Below are positions 52,096-62,804 of a DNA stretch of 64,000 nucleotides, one piece after another (position 1 is the first letter of the stretch; every line of letters starts with the position of its first letter). The position numbers and the translations under genes are program-made. Below the pieces are notes generated by a model that did no database searches, had not been told where the DNA came from, and was given only the letters and a program-made list of their open reading frames with translations. Origin of the DNA: Gemmatimonadota bacterium. Lineage in GTDB: Bacteria > Gemmatimonadota > Gemmatimonadetes > Longimicrobiales > Gaopeijiaceae. The stretch spans positions 1-64,000 of the forward strand of contig QJYK01000128.1 in NCBI GenBank assembly GCA_003248075.1, read 5' to 3'.

Positions 52096-54798
52096 TCAGC
52101 CCGTCCCCGGCTGCCGTGTCGGATCCTCCTCGCGGTCGGGCGCACTCCAGAACCCCGCCGTGCCTCGCGCCCCCTCGGCCACCCGGCCATGGTACAGCAA
52201 CGCGTTGAAGAGCACCCGGAAGGTGCCCCAGGGCTGACCCCGCCACTGCGGCCGAAAGCCCAGAAGCACGACATGCCCCGCGCCGACCCGCACGTCCACC
52301 GCGGCCGCGAGCCCCTGGATGTGCTCCTCTCCGAGAAGGTACCCGCTCAGCAGTGGCGAGCCCTCCGCCGCGTACGCGCCGATCACGGTGCCCTCGAAGC
52401 CCTCGGACGGCAGAAACACCGGACTGTCGTCGAAGAAGATCGCCGCTCGATCCGGCATCCCGGACATCACCGGGTGAGCGACATCCGCGCGGATCTCCAG
52501 GATCGACCCGCTCGAGAAGAACGTGTCGCGCCTGAGGTCGCCCACGGCGTTCCGCACCGGGAGATGAAGCTCGGCGATACACAGGTCGCTCGCCTGGTTC
52601 ATGCACACGAGCGTGCCCCCCGCGCGCACGAACGCCTCCAGTGACCGCACCCCGATCTCGCCGAGGCCTCCCTCGTAGCGGGACGGGACCGAGCCCGGTG
52701 CGAAGCCGTCGAGAAGGGAGCCCGGCCGCTCGGACGGAAGCACGATGACGTCGTATCGGGATCGGAGCTCCCCGGCGCGGGCGTCCGCCGTGGAGAAGTT
52801 GGAGAAGGCGAAGCCGTATCGCTCCAGGAGCCAGCGCGTCCACCCCTCGTCCATGCTGGCGGTCCAGGGGCGGTACAGCCCGATGCGCGGACGCTCGAGC
52901 GCCGTCCCTCCGGTGGGTCCGCGCGCCGCCTGAAGCGCGAGACGGTCCGCGATCCCCCGGACGGTCGCGTCCGGAAGGCCGGTGACCACGTATCGTCCTC
53001 CGGACACGGGAGACCAGGCCACCCGGGCGCCGCGCTCCCAGGCCTCGTTGATCCCGCGGAAGCTGTTGTTCTGGCCCGGATCGAGCAGAAGCGCCTCCCC
53101 CGATCCCGTTACCCGACCCTCGGGTGGCCCGATGGCCCTTGCCAGCGCCATGTCGTCGAAGCCCACACCGGGCACGGCGTCGAAGGGTGCGGCATCCGCC
53201 ACGTCAGTGTCCCACGCGAGCGGCTCGGCCTCCAGGTCACGCATGGCCGTGCCTTCGGGGAGCGGCTCGGTCACCTCGACCACATGGACGCCCATCTGAT
53301 AGCCGAGGGTCCACCCGGCCGCATCGTACGGCTGCTCGGGCGGACCCTCCGGAAACTCGCGCAGGTCGGGGTAGGCCTGTGCCTCGAGGACCTGTCGCGC
53401 CAGCTCGGCGAACGGCTGATCCATCGGGACGACCCATGTGCCCGTCGGGTAGCCGACCCCCTGATGTACCAGCGGCCGGGTGAGCTGTCGAACGCGGATC
53501 CCGTTGTAGGCAATCCGTCGCAACAGCTCCACCGCCGCCACCGGGTCCCGCTGCGTTTGGGGAACGAGGTACGCATAGGGCGGGCCGGCTCGATAGCGCG
53601 CCACCACGTCCCTGCCGGACTGGTAGCGGTTGTACAGGAGGTCCTGCCTGTACTTTGCGGCCCAGTCCAGGACCGCGAGGGAAGCCACGTGCATGTACTC
53701 CACCGCGTCCCCCAGCCGCCACCAGCCGCCGGTCCAGGGGCTGGGATACAGCGATTCGGCGCGCAGGTCGCGACGAGCGGGCGGGAAATCGGAGAGGGTA
53801 TAGAAGTGGGGTGTGGCGTACCGGTACAGCGCGGTCTCGGTCCAGAAGGCGGCCTGGTTCTGGAGCATGGGCAGGTAGTCGACGTAGCCCGGGTACCACG
53901 CGTCGAAGCCGGTACCCATGTGGGTCGCTCCGGGCAACCCGCGGGACTCGAGCATCTGGGCGATCGTCATCCCGATGGTGTTGACCGTACGGGACATGAG
54001 GGCTGGGACGCGAGACGCGATGGGCTCCGCGAAGGGAGGGAGCCAGATCCGCGTCGGAAAGGGCGAGCTCTGGTGGTGCACGTAGATGATCTGGGGCGCG
54101 TAGGTCTGCCATGTGCGCGCCAGGACCCGCGACTCGAGCATGTTGAGCATGTAGGCATCGCGGTTGTTGTCGTGCCCCACGTACTTCTGGTACAGCCTCG
54201 GTAGGGGGGCCACCTCGTACGGTGTGCCAAGGTTCTCGCGATACCAGTCGGCCACGATCGTCTGGCCGTCGGGATTGAGCGATGGCCACAGGACCAGAAT
54301 CACCTCGTTCCGGATCGCCTCGATGCGCGGATCTTCGCTCGCGACCATTTCGTAGGCCAGCCCGATCGTGTGCTGCGCGCCCGCCACCTCGGTCGCGTGC
54401 AGGCCGCCACTGATGTCGACGATGGCGCGGCCCTCACGCGCCAGGGCCCGCACCTCCTCGTCGGTCAGTCCCTCCGGATCCGCGAGGCGCCTCGCGATCT
54501 CCCGATGACGCTCGAAGGCGTCCAGGTTCGCGGGTGACGAGACGAGGGCGATCCACCAGTCCCTGCCGAACGAGGTCCGACCGACCTGGACGAGCCGCAG
54601 ACGGTCGCTCGCCTGGTCGAGACGACGGAAGTATTCCATGGACTGCTCGTACGTGGCGAGCTCGAAGTCGGCGCCGGGCTCGAAGCCGAGCACCGAAGCA
54701 GGCGTCGGAATCGCCTGGGCGCCGGAGGGAGCCGCGTGGACGACGCTGAGCACGACGGCGGTGAGCGTCGCCGTCGCCGGGATTCTGTTCGAGTTCAC
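52096..54798 (-). CDS. M14-family zinc carboxypeptidase, exported, with C-terminal extra domain
   Basis: 900 residues, signal peptide (about 1-27). The carboxypeptidase A-like domain (about 40-480) has the zinc pair in SGGLHATEVAGAQHTIG (HxxE) and the distal His in PQIIYVHHQSS. WPSLNPDGQTIVADWYREN is the family substrate/Arg region. The last 400 residues include a class-I glutamine-amidotransferase-like stretch: YDVIVLPSERPG, LEAFVRAGGTLVCMNQ and GHVVLLGFRPQWRGQ. The enzyme trims peptides outside the cytoplasm. It is followed upstream on the same strand by the aminotransferase gene. Confidence 0.88.
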   Translation of the reverse strand: MNSNRIPATATLTAVVLSVVHAAPSGAQAIPTPASVLGFEPGADFELATYEQSMEYFRRLDQASDRLRLVQVGRTSFGRDWWIALVSSPANLDAFERHREIARRLADPEGLTDEEVRALAREGRAIVDISGGLHATEVAGAQHTIGLAYEMVASEDPRIEAIRNEVILVLWPSLNPDGQTIVADWYRENLGTPYEVAPLPRLYQKYVGHDNNRDAYMLNMLESRVLARTWQTYAPQIIYVHHQSSPFPTRIWLPPFAEPIASRVPALMSRTVNTIGMTIAQMLESRGLPGATHMGTGFDAWYPGYVDYLPMLQNQAAFWTETALYRYATPHFYTLSDFPPARRDLRAESLYPSPWTGGWWRLGDAVEYMHVASLAVLDWAAKYRQDLLYNRYQSGRDVVARYRAGPPYAYLVPQTQRDPVAAVELLRRIAYNGIRVRQLTRPLVHQGVGYPTGTWVVPMDQPFAELARQVLEAQAYPDLREFPEGPPEQPYDAAGWTLGYQMGVHVVEVTEPLPEGTAMRDLEAEPLAWDTDVADAAPFDAVPGVGFDDMALARAIGPPEGRVTGSGEALLLDPGQNNSFRGINEAWERGARVAWSPVSGGRYVVTGLPDATVRGIADRLALQAARGPTGGTALERPRIGLYRPWTASMDEGWTRWLLERYGFAFSNFSTADARAGELRSRYDVIVLPSERPGSLLDGFAPGSVPSRYEGGLGEIGVRSLEAFVRAGGTLVCMNQASDLCIAELHLPVRNAVGDLRRDTFFSSGSILEIRADVAHPVMSGMPDRAAIFFDDSPVFLPSEGFEGTVIGAYAAEGSPLLSGYLLGEEHIQGLAAAVDVRVGAGHVVLLGFRPQWRGQPWGTFRVLFNALLYHGRVAEGARGTAGFWSAPDREEDPTRQPGTG

Positions 54799-54874
54799 GG
54801 AAAATGCGGACGCGGGGTCAAAGGGCGGAGCGAATATGGCCGCCCGGCGGAGCCCAGCGCTACTCGAAAGACCC

Positions 54875-56017
54875 TCAGATCATGCCCATCGTCCTCATGC
54901 TGCGCAGCGCCTCCGCCCAGCGATCCATCTCCTCCGGGAGTCCGAAGGAGACGCGGTTCCAGGCCAGCATGGGCGGGAAGGGTCGCCCGACGCGGATCCC
55001 GGATTGGCGCATCCGCTCGATGTAGTTACCCAGATCCCCGTGGATCCGGTGCATCATGAAGTTCGTCTGAGTGGGCAGGTACTCGAGTCCGAGGCCATCC
55101 AGGGTCTGCTGCGCGATCTCCTTGGCCTCCGTGTTCACCGAGACGCTGCGCGCGACCAGCGCGTCGTCCTGAAGAGACGCGACGCCGGCCGCGCAGGCGA
55201 GCACGTTGGTGTTGTTCGCGCTGATGAAGTCCGAGAGGCGGCGCGCCGTGGCCGGATGCGCGATACCGTATCCGAGGCGCATTCCGGCCATGCCGAAGAT
55301 CTTCGAGAAGGTGCGCACCACGATCACGTTCGGCTTCGACTCGATCCACTTGAGCGCCGACCAGTACGAGGGATCGTCGACGTACTCGTAGTACGCCTCG
55401 TCCATCAGGAAGCAGGTGGTTTCGGGCGCATCCGCGATCCACGCGTCGATGTCGGCCGACGGAGTGACCGTCCCGGTCGGGTTGTTGGGGTTGCAGAAGT
55501 ACACCACGGCAGGCCGGCCCGCGGACTCTGCGACTTCCCGCATGCGGCCGATGTCGTGCGCCATGCCCGAGGTCAGGGGCACGCTGACGAGATCGTAGGC
55601 GAACGGACGTTGGTAGCGCGGCACGTCTTCGAAGGTGGGTTCCGCGATGACCATCGTGGCCCGCGGGCCGCTGAACGCCTGGACGGCCATCTGGAGGACC
55701 TCGGTGGACCCTGCGCCCATGACGAGGTTGTCGACGTCCACTCCGACGTGCCCCGCGAGTGCCTCGACCAGGGGTCGCCGCCAGTCTCCGGGATAGCGGT
55801 TGGCGTCCACGAGGTGCTCCACGACCGCCTGGCGCGCCCCGTGTGCGAGGCCGAGCGGGTTCTCGTTCGAGCTGAGGCGCACCGTGCCATCGGCCAGCGT
55901 CTTGCCGATGCGCCACACCCCCGACCGCTCGAGCAGGGACGCGACGGCGCCGCTGCTTCCGGTGAGTCCTGCCAGGCCCGCGACCATTCCCGAGCTCACG
56001 AATCCGCGGCGGTCCAT
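54875..56017 (-). CDS. Class-I/II PLP aminotransferase (HisC-like) with Tat-type signal
   Basis: 380 residues from ATG 56017, with AGGAGG 4 bp upstream (the ORF track adds unrelated upstream residues). The N-terminus MDRRGFVSSGMVAGLAGLTG is a twin-arginine-type leader, rare for an aminotransferase. The PLP fold shows LSSNENPLGLAHGAR, MGAGSTEVLQMAVQAFSG, YFCNPNNPTGTVTPS, MDEAYYEYVDD, and the Schiff-base lysine in RTFSKIFGMAGMRLGYGIAH. Histidinol-phosphate or aromatic aminotransferase branch. Export and substrate are unproven. Confidence 0.85.
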   Translation of the reverse strand: MDRRGFVSSGMVAGLAGLTGSSGAVASLLERSGVWRIGKTLADGTVRLSSNENPLGLAHGARQAVVEHLVDANRYPGDWRRPLVEALAGHVGVDVDNLVMGAGSTEVLQMAVQAFSGPRATMVIAEPTFEDVPRYQRPFAYDLVSVPLTSGMAHDIGRMREVAESAGRPAVVYFCNPNNPTGTVTPSADIDAWIADAPETTCFLMDEAYYEYVDDPSYWSALKWIESKPNVIVVRTFSKIFGMAGMRLGYGIAHPATARRLSDFISANNTNVLACAAGVASLQDDALVARSVSVNTEAKEIAQQTLDGLGLEYLPTQTNFMMHRIHGDLGNYIERMRQSGIRVGRPFPPMLAWNRVSFGLPEEMDRWAEALRSMRTMGMI

Positions 56018-56205
56018 CGGTCCTCCTGGGGCTGTGGGGCACGACGCGCGGGGAGCGTCCGCGCACCGCGACACAATCTGAGGGTCCGGGGGGCGGGATC
56101 GAAAGGGTTTCGATGGGTTAGCAGGTCGCGACCCGTTAGGACGGGTTCGCCCGCGGTCGCTGCCTGCCACCGCGTCGAGAGCCTAGACGCCTGAGACGAA
56201 CCGCT

Positions 56206-57630
56206 ATGCGCACGAATCTGACTGTCCTCATATTGATGGTTCTGCTCGCGACGCCGGTGGCTGCCCGCCAGTCCGCTCGGCCACCGGAGGCTCCCGTCCG
56301 ATACGACGGGGACCACGCCAGCGCGGACTTCCATCGAGGGCGCAGGTCGGCGCTGGTGGCGTCGCTCCCGACGGGAGCGGTCGCGGTCGTGCTCGGCGGC
56401 GTCGAGGGCGGCGGATCCGTCGACGACCTGCGGAGCTTCCATCAAGACCCGTACCTCTACTACCTGACGGGCTCGGAGGAGCCGGGGTCGGCGCTGCTCC
56501 TGGCCCCGGAGGGAGTCACGGTCGATGGCCGGACCGTGCGCGAGATCCTCTTCGTCCCTCCGCGGAACCCGGAGATGGAGATCTGGCTGGGGCGAAGATT
56601 CGGGGCCGCCCGAGCCCAGCGTGAGCTGGGCGTCGAAATGGCGCTCCCCAATTCGCGCTTCGAGGAAGTCGTCGGGGCGCTCGTGACCGGAGCTGGTCAG
56701 CAGGTGCTGCACCTCGCGTTCCCGGCTGCCGTTCCACCCCGGACGACGCTGGCTCAGCAGATCGGCGTGCTCAGGTCCCTCGCCGCGGTTCGCGGGGCGG
56801 ACCTCGACGACACCGTGTTGGCGGCCAGCCTCGACGGCATGCGAATGGTCAAGGAGCCGGAGGAGATCAGGGTCCTGCGCCGGGCGGTCGACGTGACCGT
56901 CGAGGCGCACCGCGAGGTCCTCGGTGCGGTGTCGGCGGGATGGAAGGAGTACGAGATCGAGGCTCTGATCGAGTACACCTTCCACCGACTCGGGGCCGAG
57001 GAGCCGGCGTTCCCATCCATCGTGGGCAGCGGTGAGAACACGTCGATGCTCCACTATGAGACGAACAGACGCACCACCCAGGCCGGTGACCTCGTCGTCA
57101 TCGACATCGGAGCCAAGTACCGCGGCTACTCCGCGGACGTGACGCGCACGATCCCGATCGACGGCCGCTTCACGGCGGACCAGAGGGCCGTCTACGACAT
57201 CGTTCTGGAGGCGCAGCGCGCGGGGATCGAGGCGGCGAGCCCGGGCGCCTCGTTCGGCGCACCCGGTCAGGCGGCGTCTCGCGTCCTCGCACGCGGACTG
57301 GCGCGTCTGGGGCTCATCCGTAGCCCGACGGACGGGTCGGGCCTGCAGCGGTTCTTCCCCCACGGCACGAGCCACTACCTCGGCATCGAGGTCCACGACG
57401 TCGGTTCCTACGACGTGCTGTCTCCCGGGCAGGTGATCACCGTCGAACCCGGCATCTACATCGCGCCAGCTCCGGACATCGATCCACGATGGTGGAACAT
57501 CGGCGTGCGCATCGAGGACGACGTGCTCGTGACGGAGGCGGGTCCCGTCGTACTTTCTGCGGGCGCTCCGCGTGACCCCGAGGACATCGAGGAGGCCATG
57601 GGCGCGCGCGCCCGCGCCGGCGGCCCCTGA
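56206..57630 (+). CDS. Xaa-Pro aminopeptidase-like M24 metallopeptidase, exported
   Basis: A 474-residue secreted M24B enzyme, releasing N-terminal residues before proline. The signal peptide is about 1-21 (MRTNLTVLILMVLLATPVAA). The N-terminal domain (about 30-190) is AMP_N-like (DPYLYYLTGSEEPGSALLL). The pita-bread fold has ligands in LVVIDIGAKYRGYSADVTRT (two Asp), FFPHGTSHYLGIEVHDVG (His), VITVEPGIY (Glu) and NIGVRIEDDVLV (Glu). All five metal ligands are present. Divergent from the aminotransferase gene. Confidence 0.93.
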   Translation: MRTNLTVLILMVLLATPVAARQSARPPEAPVRYDGDHASADFHRGRRSALVASLPTGAVAVVLGGVEGGGSVDDLRSFHQDPYLYYLTGSEEPGSALLLAPEGVTVDGRTVREILFVPPRNPEMEIWLGRRFGAARAQRELGVEMALPNSRFEEVVGALVTGAGQQVLHLAFPAAVPPRTTLAQQIGVLRSLAAVRGADLDDTVLAASLDGMRMVKEPEEIRVLRRAVDVTVEAHREVLGAVSAGWKEYEIEALIEYTFHRLGAEEPAFPSIVGSGENTSMLHYETNRRTTQAGDLVVIDIGAKYRGYSADVTRTIPIDGRFTADQRAVYDIVLEAQRAGIEAASPGASFGAPGQAASRVLARGLARLGLIRSPTDGSGLQRFFPHGTSHYLGIEVHDVGSYDVLSPGQVITVEPGIYIAPAPDIDPRWWNIGVRIEDDVLVTEAGPVVLSAGAPRDPEDIEEAMGARARAGGP

Positions 57631-57670
57631 GCCGCCCCGGGGTGGCCTGCCTGTGCAGAGCCTCCCTGGC

Positions 57671-58969
<1,299 letters not shown>

Positions 58970-59221
58970 GCTACCTCCGAGCGTTCAGGCCGGCGCGGCC
59001 CCCCGGTCGACGCACACCACGGGCGCCCACCTCACGGGCGCGCGGGCGCGCGCGAACGTGGTTCGTCGGATCTCCGGTCTGTTTGGGGGCCCCGACGGCA
59101 AGGACCACCGCCGGGGTGGGCAGGAGTGGATGGGTTCATCCGCTCCGGAACGAGCCGATGATCGCAGCGGGACCGGGTGGTGGCAAGGCCGACCCGGCCG
59201 GGCGGACGGCTCGGCGTGTCG

Positions 59222-60508
59222 CTACGCTGCCCTTTGTGCCGCGGGGCCGTCGAAGAGGGACTCGCCCTCCGTGCGGGCGACGAAGGCGGAGCAGCTCAGG
59301 TCCCCGGTCACGTTCACCGACGTGCGCAGCATGTCGAGGATGCGGTCCACGCCGAGGATCAGCGCGATGCCGGCCTGAACCTGGCCCTGCAGGCCGACGG
59401 AGTTGAGGACGATGATCAAGGTGATGATTCCCGCGCTGGGGACCCCTGCCGCGCCGATGGAGGCCAGCGTCGCGGTCATGACGACGATCAGCTGGTCCGC
59501 CCAGTCGAGGGGAATGCCGTAGATCTGTGCGATGAACATGACGGCCACCGCCTGATACAAGGCGGTTCCGTCCATGTTGATGGTCGCTCCCAGGGGCAGC
59601 ACGAAGCTCGCCACCTCGTTGGAGACACCGAGCTCCTGCTCTGCGGTCTCGATGGTCAGCGGTAGCGTGGCGTTCGAGGACGACGTCGAAAACGCGAGCA
59701 GCGGCACCGCGACGATGCGCTTGTAGAACTCGATGGGATTGATCCGCGCCAGGACGCGCAGCATGAGCGCGTACGTTCCCAGGCCGTGGAGGAGCAGCCC
59801 TGTCACGACCACGAGGGTGTAGACGAGCAGGCTGCGCATGAGGTCCAGCCCGAAGTTGGCGACAACGGCGGCGATGAGCACGAAGACGGCGTAAGGAGCC
59901 AGCTCCATGATCCAGTTGATGAGGACCATGGACGCCTGATTCACGCCCTGAAAGAAGCCGACCACCTGGTTCCTGTACGGTTCGTCCACGACGGTGATCG
60001 CCGCGCCGAACATGATCGTGAAGAAGATCAGCGGTAGCAGGTCCATATTCGCTGCCGCCTGCACCGGGTTCCTGGGGATCACCCCCATGAGGGTCTCGAC
60101 CCACGAGGGGGCCTCGGCCGCCATATCCATGCGGGCCGCCGCGTCGCCTCCGTACCGCTCCGAGAGCTCCACGCGGGTGGTCTCGTCCACGCGCGATCCG
60201 GGTCGGACGACGTTGGACACCACCAGCCCGATCGTGACGGCGATGGCCGTGGTCATCATGTAGTAGAGGAGGGTCTTCCCGCCGATCCGCCCCAACTTGC
60301 GCAGGTCACCGAGGGAGGCGGTGCCGACGAGCAGGCTCGCCACGACCAGGGGGATCACGACCATGGTGATCAGGTTGATGAAGGCGGTCCCCAGAGGCTC
60401 GAGGGCCCCCAGGAAGCTTTGGAGAGGCTCGATTCCTCCGACGTTCGCGATCACACCGACGACGGCGCCCGCGATGAGTCCGATCAGGATCTTGGTGTAC
60501 AACTGCAT
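59222..60508 (-). CDS. Dicarboxylate/amino-acid:cation symporter (SLC1 family), canonical NMD
   Basis: 428 residues from ATG 60508 with a G-rich ribosome site (GGGGGGAAG); the track start at 60538 is less likely. The SLC1 motifs are complete: AFSTSSSNATLP (HP1), LGATINMDGTALYQ (TM7 with Asp), IGAAGVPSAGIITLIIV (HP2) and DRILDMLRTSVNVTGD (TM8, with Arg and final Asp). Likely imports glutamate/aspartate or dicarboxylates with Na+ or H+. Same strand as, and upstream of, the NMN paralogue. Confidence 0.92.
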   Translation of the reverse strand: MQLYTKILIGLIAGAVVGVIANVGGIEPLQSFLGALEPLGTAFINLITMVVIPLVVASLLVGTASLGDLRKLGRIGGKTLLYYMMTTAIAVTIGLVVSNVVRPGSRVDETTRVELSERYGGDAAARMDMAAEAPSWVETLMGVIPRNPVQAAANMDLLPLIFFTIMFGAAITVVDEPYRNQVVGFFQGVNQASMVLINWIMELAPYAVFVLIAAVVANFGLDLMRSLLVYTLVVVTGLLLHGLGTYALMLRVLARINPIEFYKRIVAVPLLAFSTSSSNATLPLTIETAEQELGVSNEVASFVLPLGATINMDGTALYQAVAVMFIAQIYGIPLDWADQLIVVMTATLASIGAAGVPSAGIITLIIVLNSVGLQGQVQAGIALILGVDRILDMLRTSVNVTGDLSCSAFVARTEGESLFDGPAAQRAA

Positions 60509-60649
60509 ATCTTCCCCCCTGCCGACCGCGACAACCAATTGAGCCGCCTGCGCGGCCGAGGAGCCAGTGGTCGAGCCCGCACAACCGCCATCAAGCGACT
60601 ATAAGGCGTCGGCGCTCCAGGGCAAACCGATCGCGCTCGGGCATCGCGG

Positions 60650-62731
60650 TCAACGCGAACGTACCTCCGCGCGTTCGATCACGTCGCCCTCGAGCACCTG
60701 GTCCACCACCTCCATACCCGAGACGACGATGCCGAGTAGCGTGTAGTCGTGGTCGAGGCGGACGTTGTCGATGAGGTTCACGTAGATCTGACCGTCCCCC
60801 GTGTCCCGGCCGCGGGTGGACACCCCGACCGTACCGCGCGTCTGGACGCGAAGGCCCACCTCGTCGCGGGTGAAGGCCCCGTGTCCGCCGTATTCGTTCG
60901 CCCTCGGCGAGCCGCCCTGAACCACGAAATTGGGCACCACGCGGTGGAGCGTCAGACCGTCCAGCACGCCGTCGCGCGCCATCGAGTAGAGTCGGAAGGC
61001 GTTGGTCGTCGCCTCCATGGGAAGAAGCGCGATCTCGATCTCCCCCCCACGGGCCATGCGCAGGACGACGGAGCTTCGGGTCATCGCCTCGAGATCGGCC
61101 ACCGTGGGGAGTGGAAGACGGCGCGCCGGCCGTGGGGCCCCCAGAAAGCGTTTGCCGGTCCAGGCCTCCATGACGGACGCTGCGCGGTGCGCCACGGCGG
61201 CGTCGTAGTCGCGGAGGTACGGCTCCATCTCGCGGATCCGTGTCGAGTCCGAGACCCCTTGGATGAGCTCCAGCAACGCGAGCCGTGGGTCGCGAAGCGT
61301 CTCCCACCGGGGCTCGGTGAGGCGAGCCAGTGCCGTGAAGGCGGCGTCGGCCGCGGCGGCTCGCAGCTCCGTCGGCCCGAGCAGGGGCGAAACGGTCACC
61401 ACCACCTGTGCATCGTCGGTGCCTCCAAGGAGCTGGATCAGCGCGCGGTCCGCGTCGCGTCCCCCGATCGCATGGAGCGCGAGGGCGGCCTGTGTGGCCA
61501 CGTTGGAGTCCCCGTCGCCGAGGAGATATCGGAGGGCGGCGCTGTCGCCGAGGGCGCCCGCGGCCCGGGCCGCCCACGCGCGGGCGAACGGGTTGGGGTG
61601 CGCGAGCGCGGCAGGCAGCAAGGGGCGGGTCCGCTCGGGCGACGTGGATGCGAGGGCGACCAGGGCATGGGCGGCCAGGTGCCAGTTGCGGGTGGAGACG
61701 GCGGTAGGCCCCGTCGCGATGCGCTCGAGCAGCGCCGCATCTTCTTCCCCACCGGAGCAGGCGCGACCGAGCCCGTCCACGGCGAAGGCGGCGGCCCGCG
61801 CGTCCGCGTCACCCGCCGCCTGGCGGAGCGCGGCGCAGTCGGCCGAATCGGCGGGCAGGTTCGCGAGCACCCGTATGCCTTCGATCCTCACCTGCGTCGA
61901 CGCGTCGGCCAACGCCCTGGGCAGGAGCCGGGCTCGTTCGCTGCCCTCGATCCCCGAAAGGGCCGCGGTGGCCGCGGCACGGACCGCGTCGGATGGGTCG
62001 TCGAGCGCACGACGGACGCGTTCCGCGTCCAACTGACCCAGCCGAGCCGCCACCCCGAGAGCCAGGGACCGGACGAGGGCCGCTCGGTCGGCCTCGTCGA
62101 CGGACGTGTAGCCGGTGAGCTCGAGGACACGCGCTCGAAGCGCGGCCCCGGCCCGCCCGCCGTTGCGGCGTGTCCACGACTCGATTCCGAGCATCGCCCC
62201 CAGGATCAGTCGTGGTGGGGCCTGTGCCTGCCTCTCGCGGCTCAGGCGCCCCAGGGCGCCCTCGACCTCCATTGCCCGGGAGCCGTCGACCGCCAGGCGG
62301 CCGAGCGCGCGGGCCAGGGCGGACGCGACGTCCGGATCGCGCTCCGATTCAGCAGACCGCAGGAGCCGGGTCAGCGCGCCCGACCCGTCGACCCGATGAA
62401 CGGCCTGGGCGGAGGCGTTGGCCGCCTCCGCGCGCACCTCGGGGGTTCGATCGTCCAGGTGGGGGAGGATCGAATCGAGGAGCTCGGGTCGCTCGAGTCG
62501 GCCCAGCGCCCGCACCCCGGACCGCCTGAGGAACGGGTCCGGCGACCTCGTGGCGGCCATGAGCGCCTCCAGGGAGGGGCCCCCCGCGGGTCGGGCGTCC
62601 TCGGCCTCGACGACCTGGAGATACGCGCGGGCCCCGAGGTCCGGCCGCCCGGCGTCGGGCACGCAGCCTGAGACGATCAGCAGGGCGGCGATGCCTGACC
62701 GGCGCGGGATCCAGCGAAGGGGAAGGGTCAT
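60650..62731 (-). CDS. HEAT-repeat lipoprotein fused to a cyclophilin-type prolyl isomerase
   Basis: 693 residues. The signal peptide ends VSGC (lipobox). Residues about 55-510 are a run of HEAT/PBS-lyase-type helical repeats (FLRRSGVRALGRLERPELLD and ERVRRALDDPSDAVRAAATA are examples). Residues about 540-690 form a cyclophilin: LTLHRVVPNFVVQGGSPRAN holds the Arg and Phe/Gln active-site set. RLDHDYTLLGIVVSGMEVVD has Tyr where the canonical His lies. A periplasmic or surface folding helper with a protein-binding scaffold is likely. Confidence 0.85.
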   Translation of the reverse strand: MTLPLRWIPRRSGIAALLIVSGCVPDAGRPDLGARAYLQVVEAEDARPAGGPSLEALMAATRSPDPFLRRSGVRALGRLERPELLDSILPHLDDRTPEVRAEAANASAQAVHRVDGSGALTRLLRSAESERDPDVASALARALGRLAVDGSRAMEVEGALGRLSRERQAQAPPRLILGAMLGIESWTRRNGGRAGAALRARVLELTGYTSVDEADRAALVRSLALGVAARLGQLDAERVRRALDDPSDAVRAAATAALSGIEGSERARLLPRALADASTQVRIEGIRVLANLPADSADCAALRQAAGDADARAAAFAVDGLGRACSGGEEDAALLERIATGPTAVSTRNWHLAAHALVALASTSPERTRPLLPAALAHPNPFARAWAARAAGALGDSAALRYLLGDGDSNVATQAALALHAIGGRDADRALIQLLGGTDDAQVVVTVSPLLGPTELRAAAADAAFTALARLTEPRWETLRDPRLALLELIQGVSDSTRIREMEPYLRDYDAAVAHRAASVMEAWTGKRFLGAPRPARRLPLPTVADLEAMTRSSVVLRMARGGEIEIALLPMEATTNAFRLYSMARDGVLDGLTLHRVVPNFVVQGGSPRANEYGGHGAFTRDEVGLRVQTRGTVGVSTRGRDTGDGQIYVNLIDNVRLDHDYTLLGIVVSGMEVVDQVLEGDVIERAEVRSR

Positions 62732-62804
62732 GTCGAGTCGTCCGCAGGAGTGGGGCCTGCGAAGGTAGGGCCCGCCGCCCGGTGGGTGAAGGGACCTCCG
62801 CTCG

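Noticed and set aside
60749-62671. 640-residue plus-strand ORF
   Set aside because: Antisense to the HEAT-cyclophilin gene; Gly/Arg-rich, no domain.
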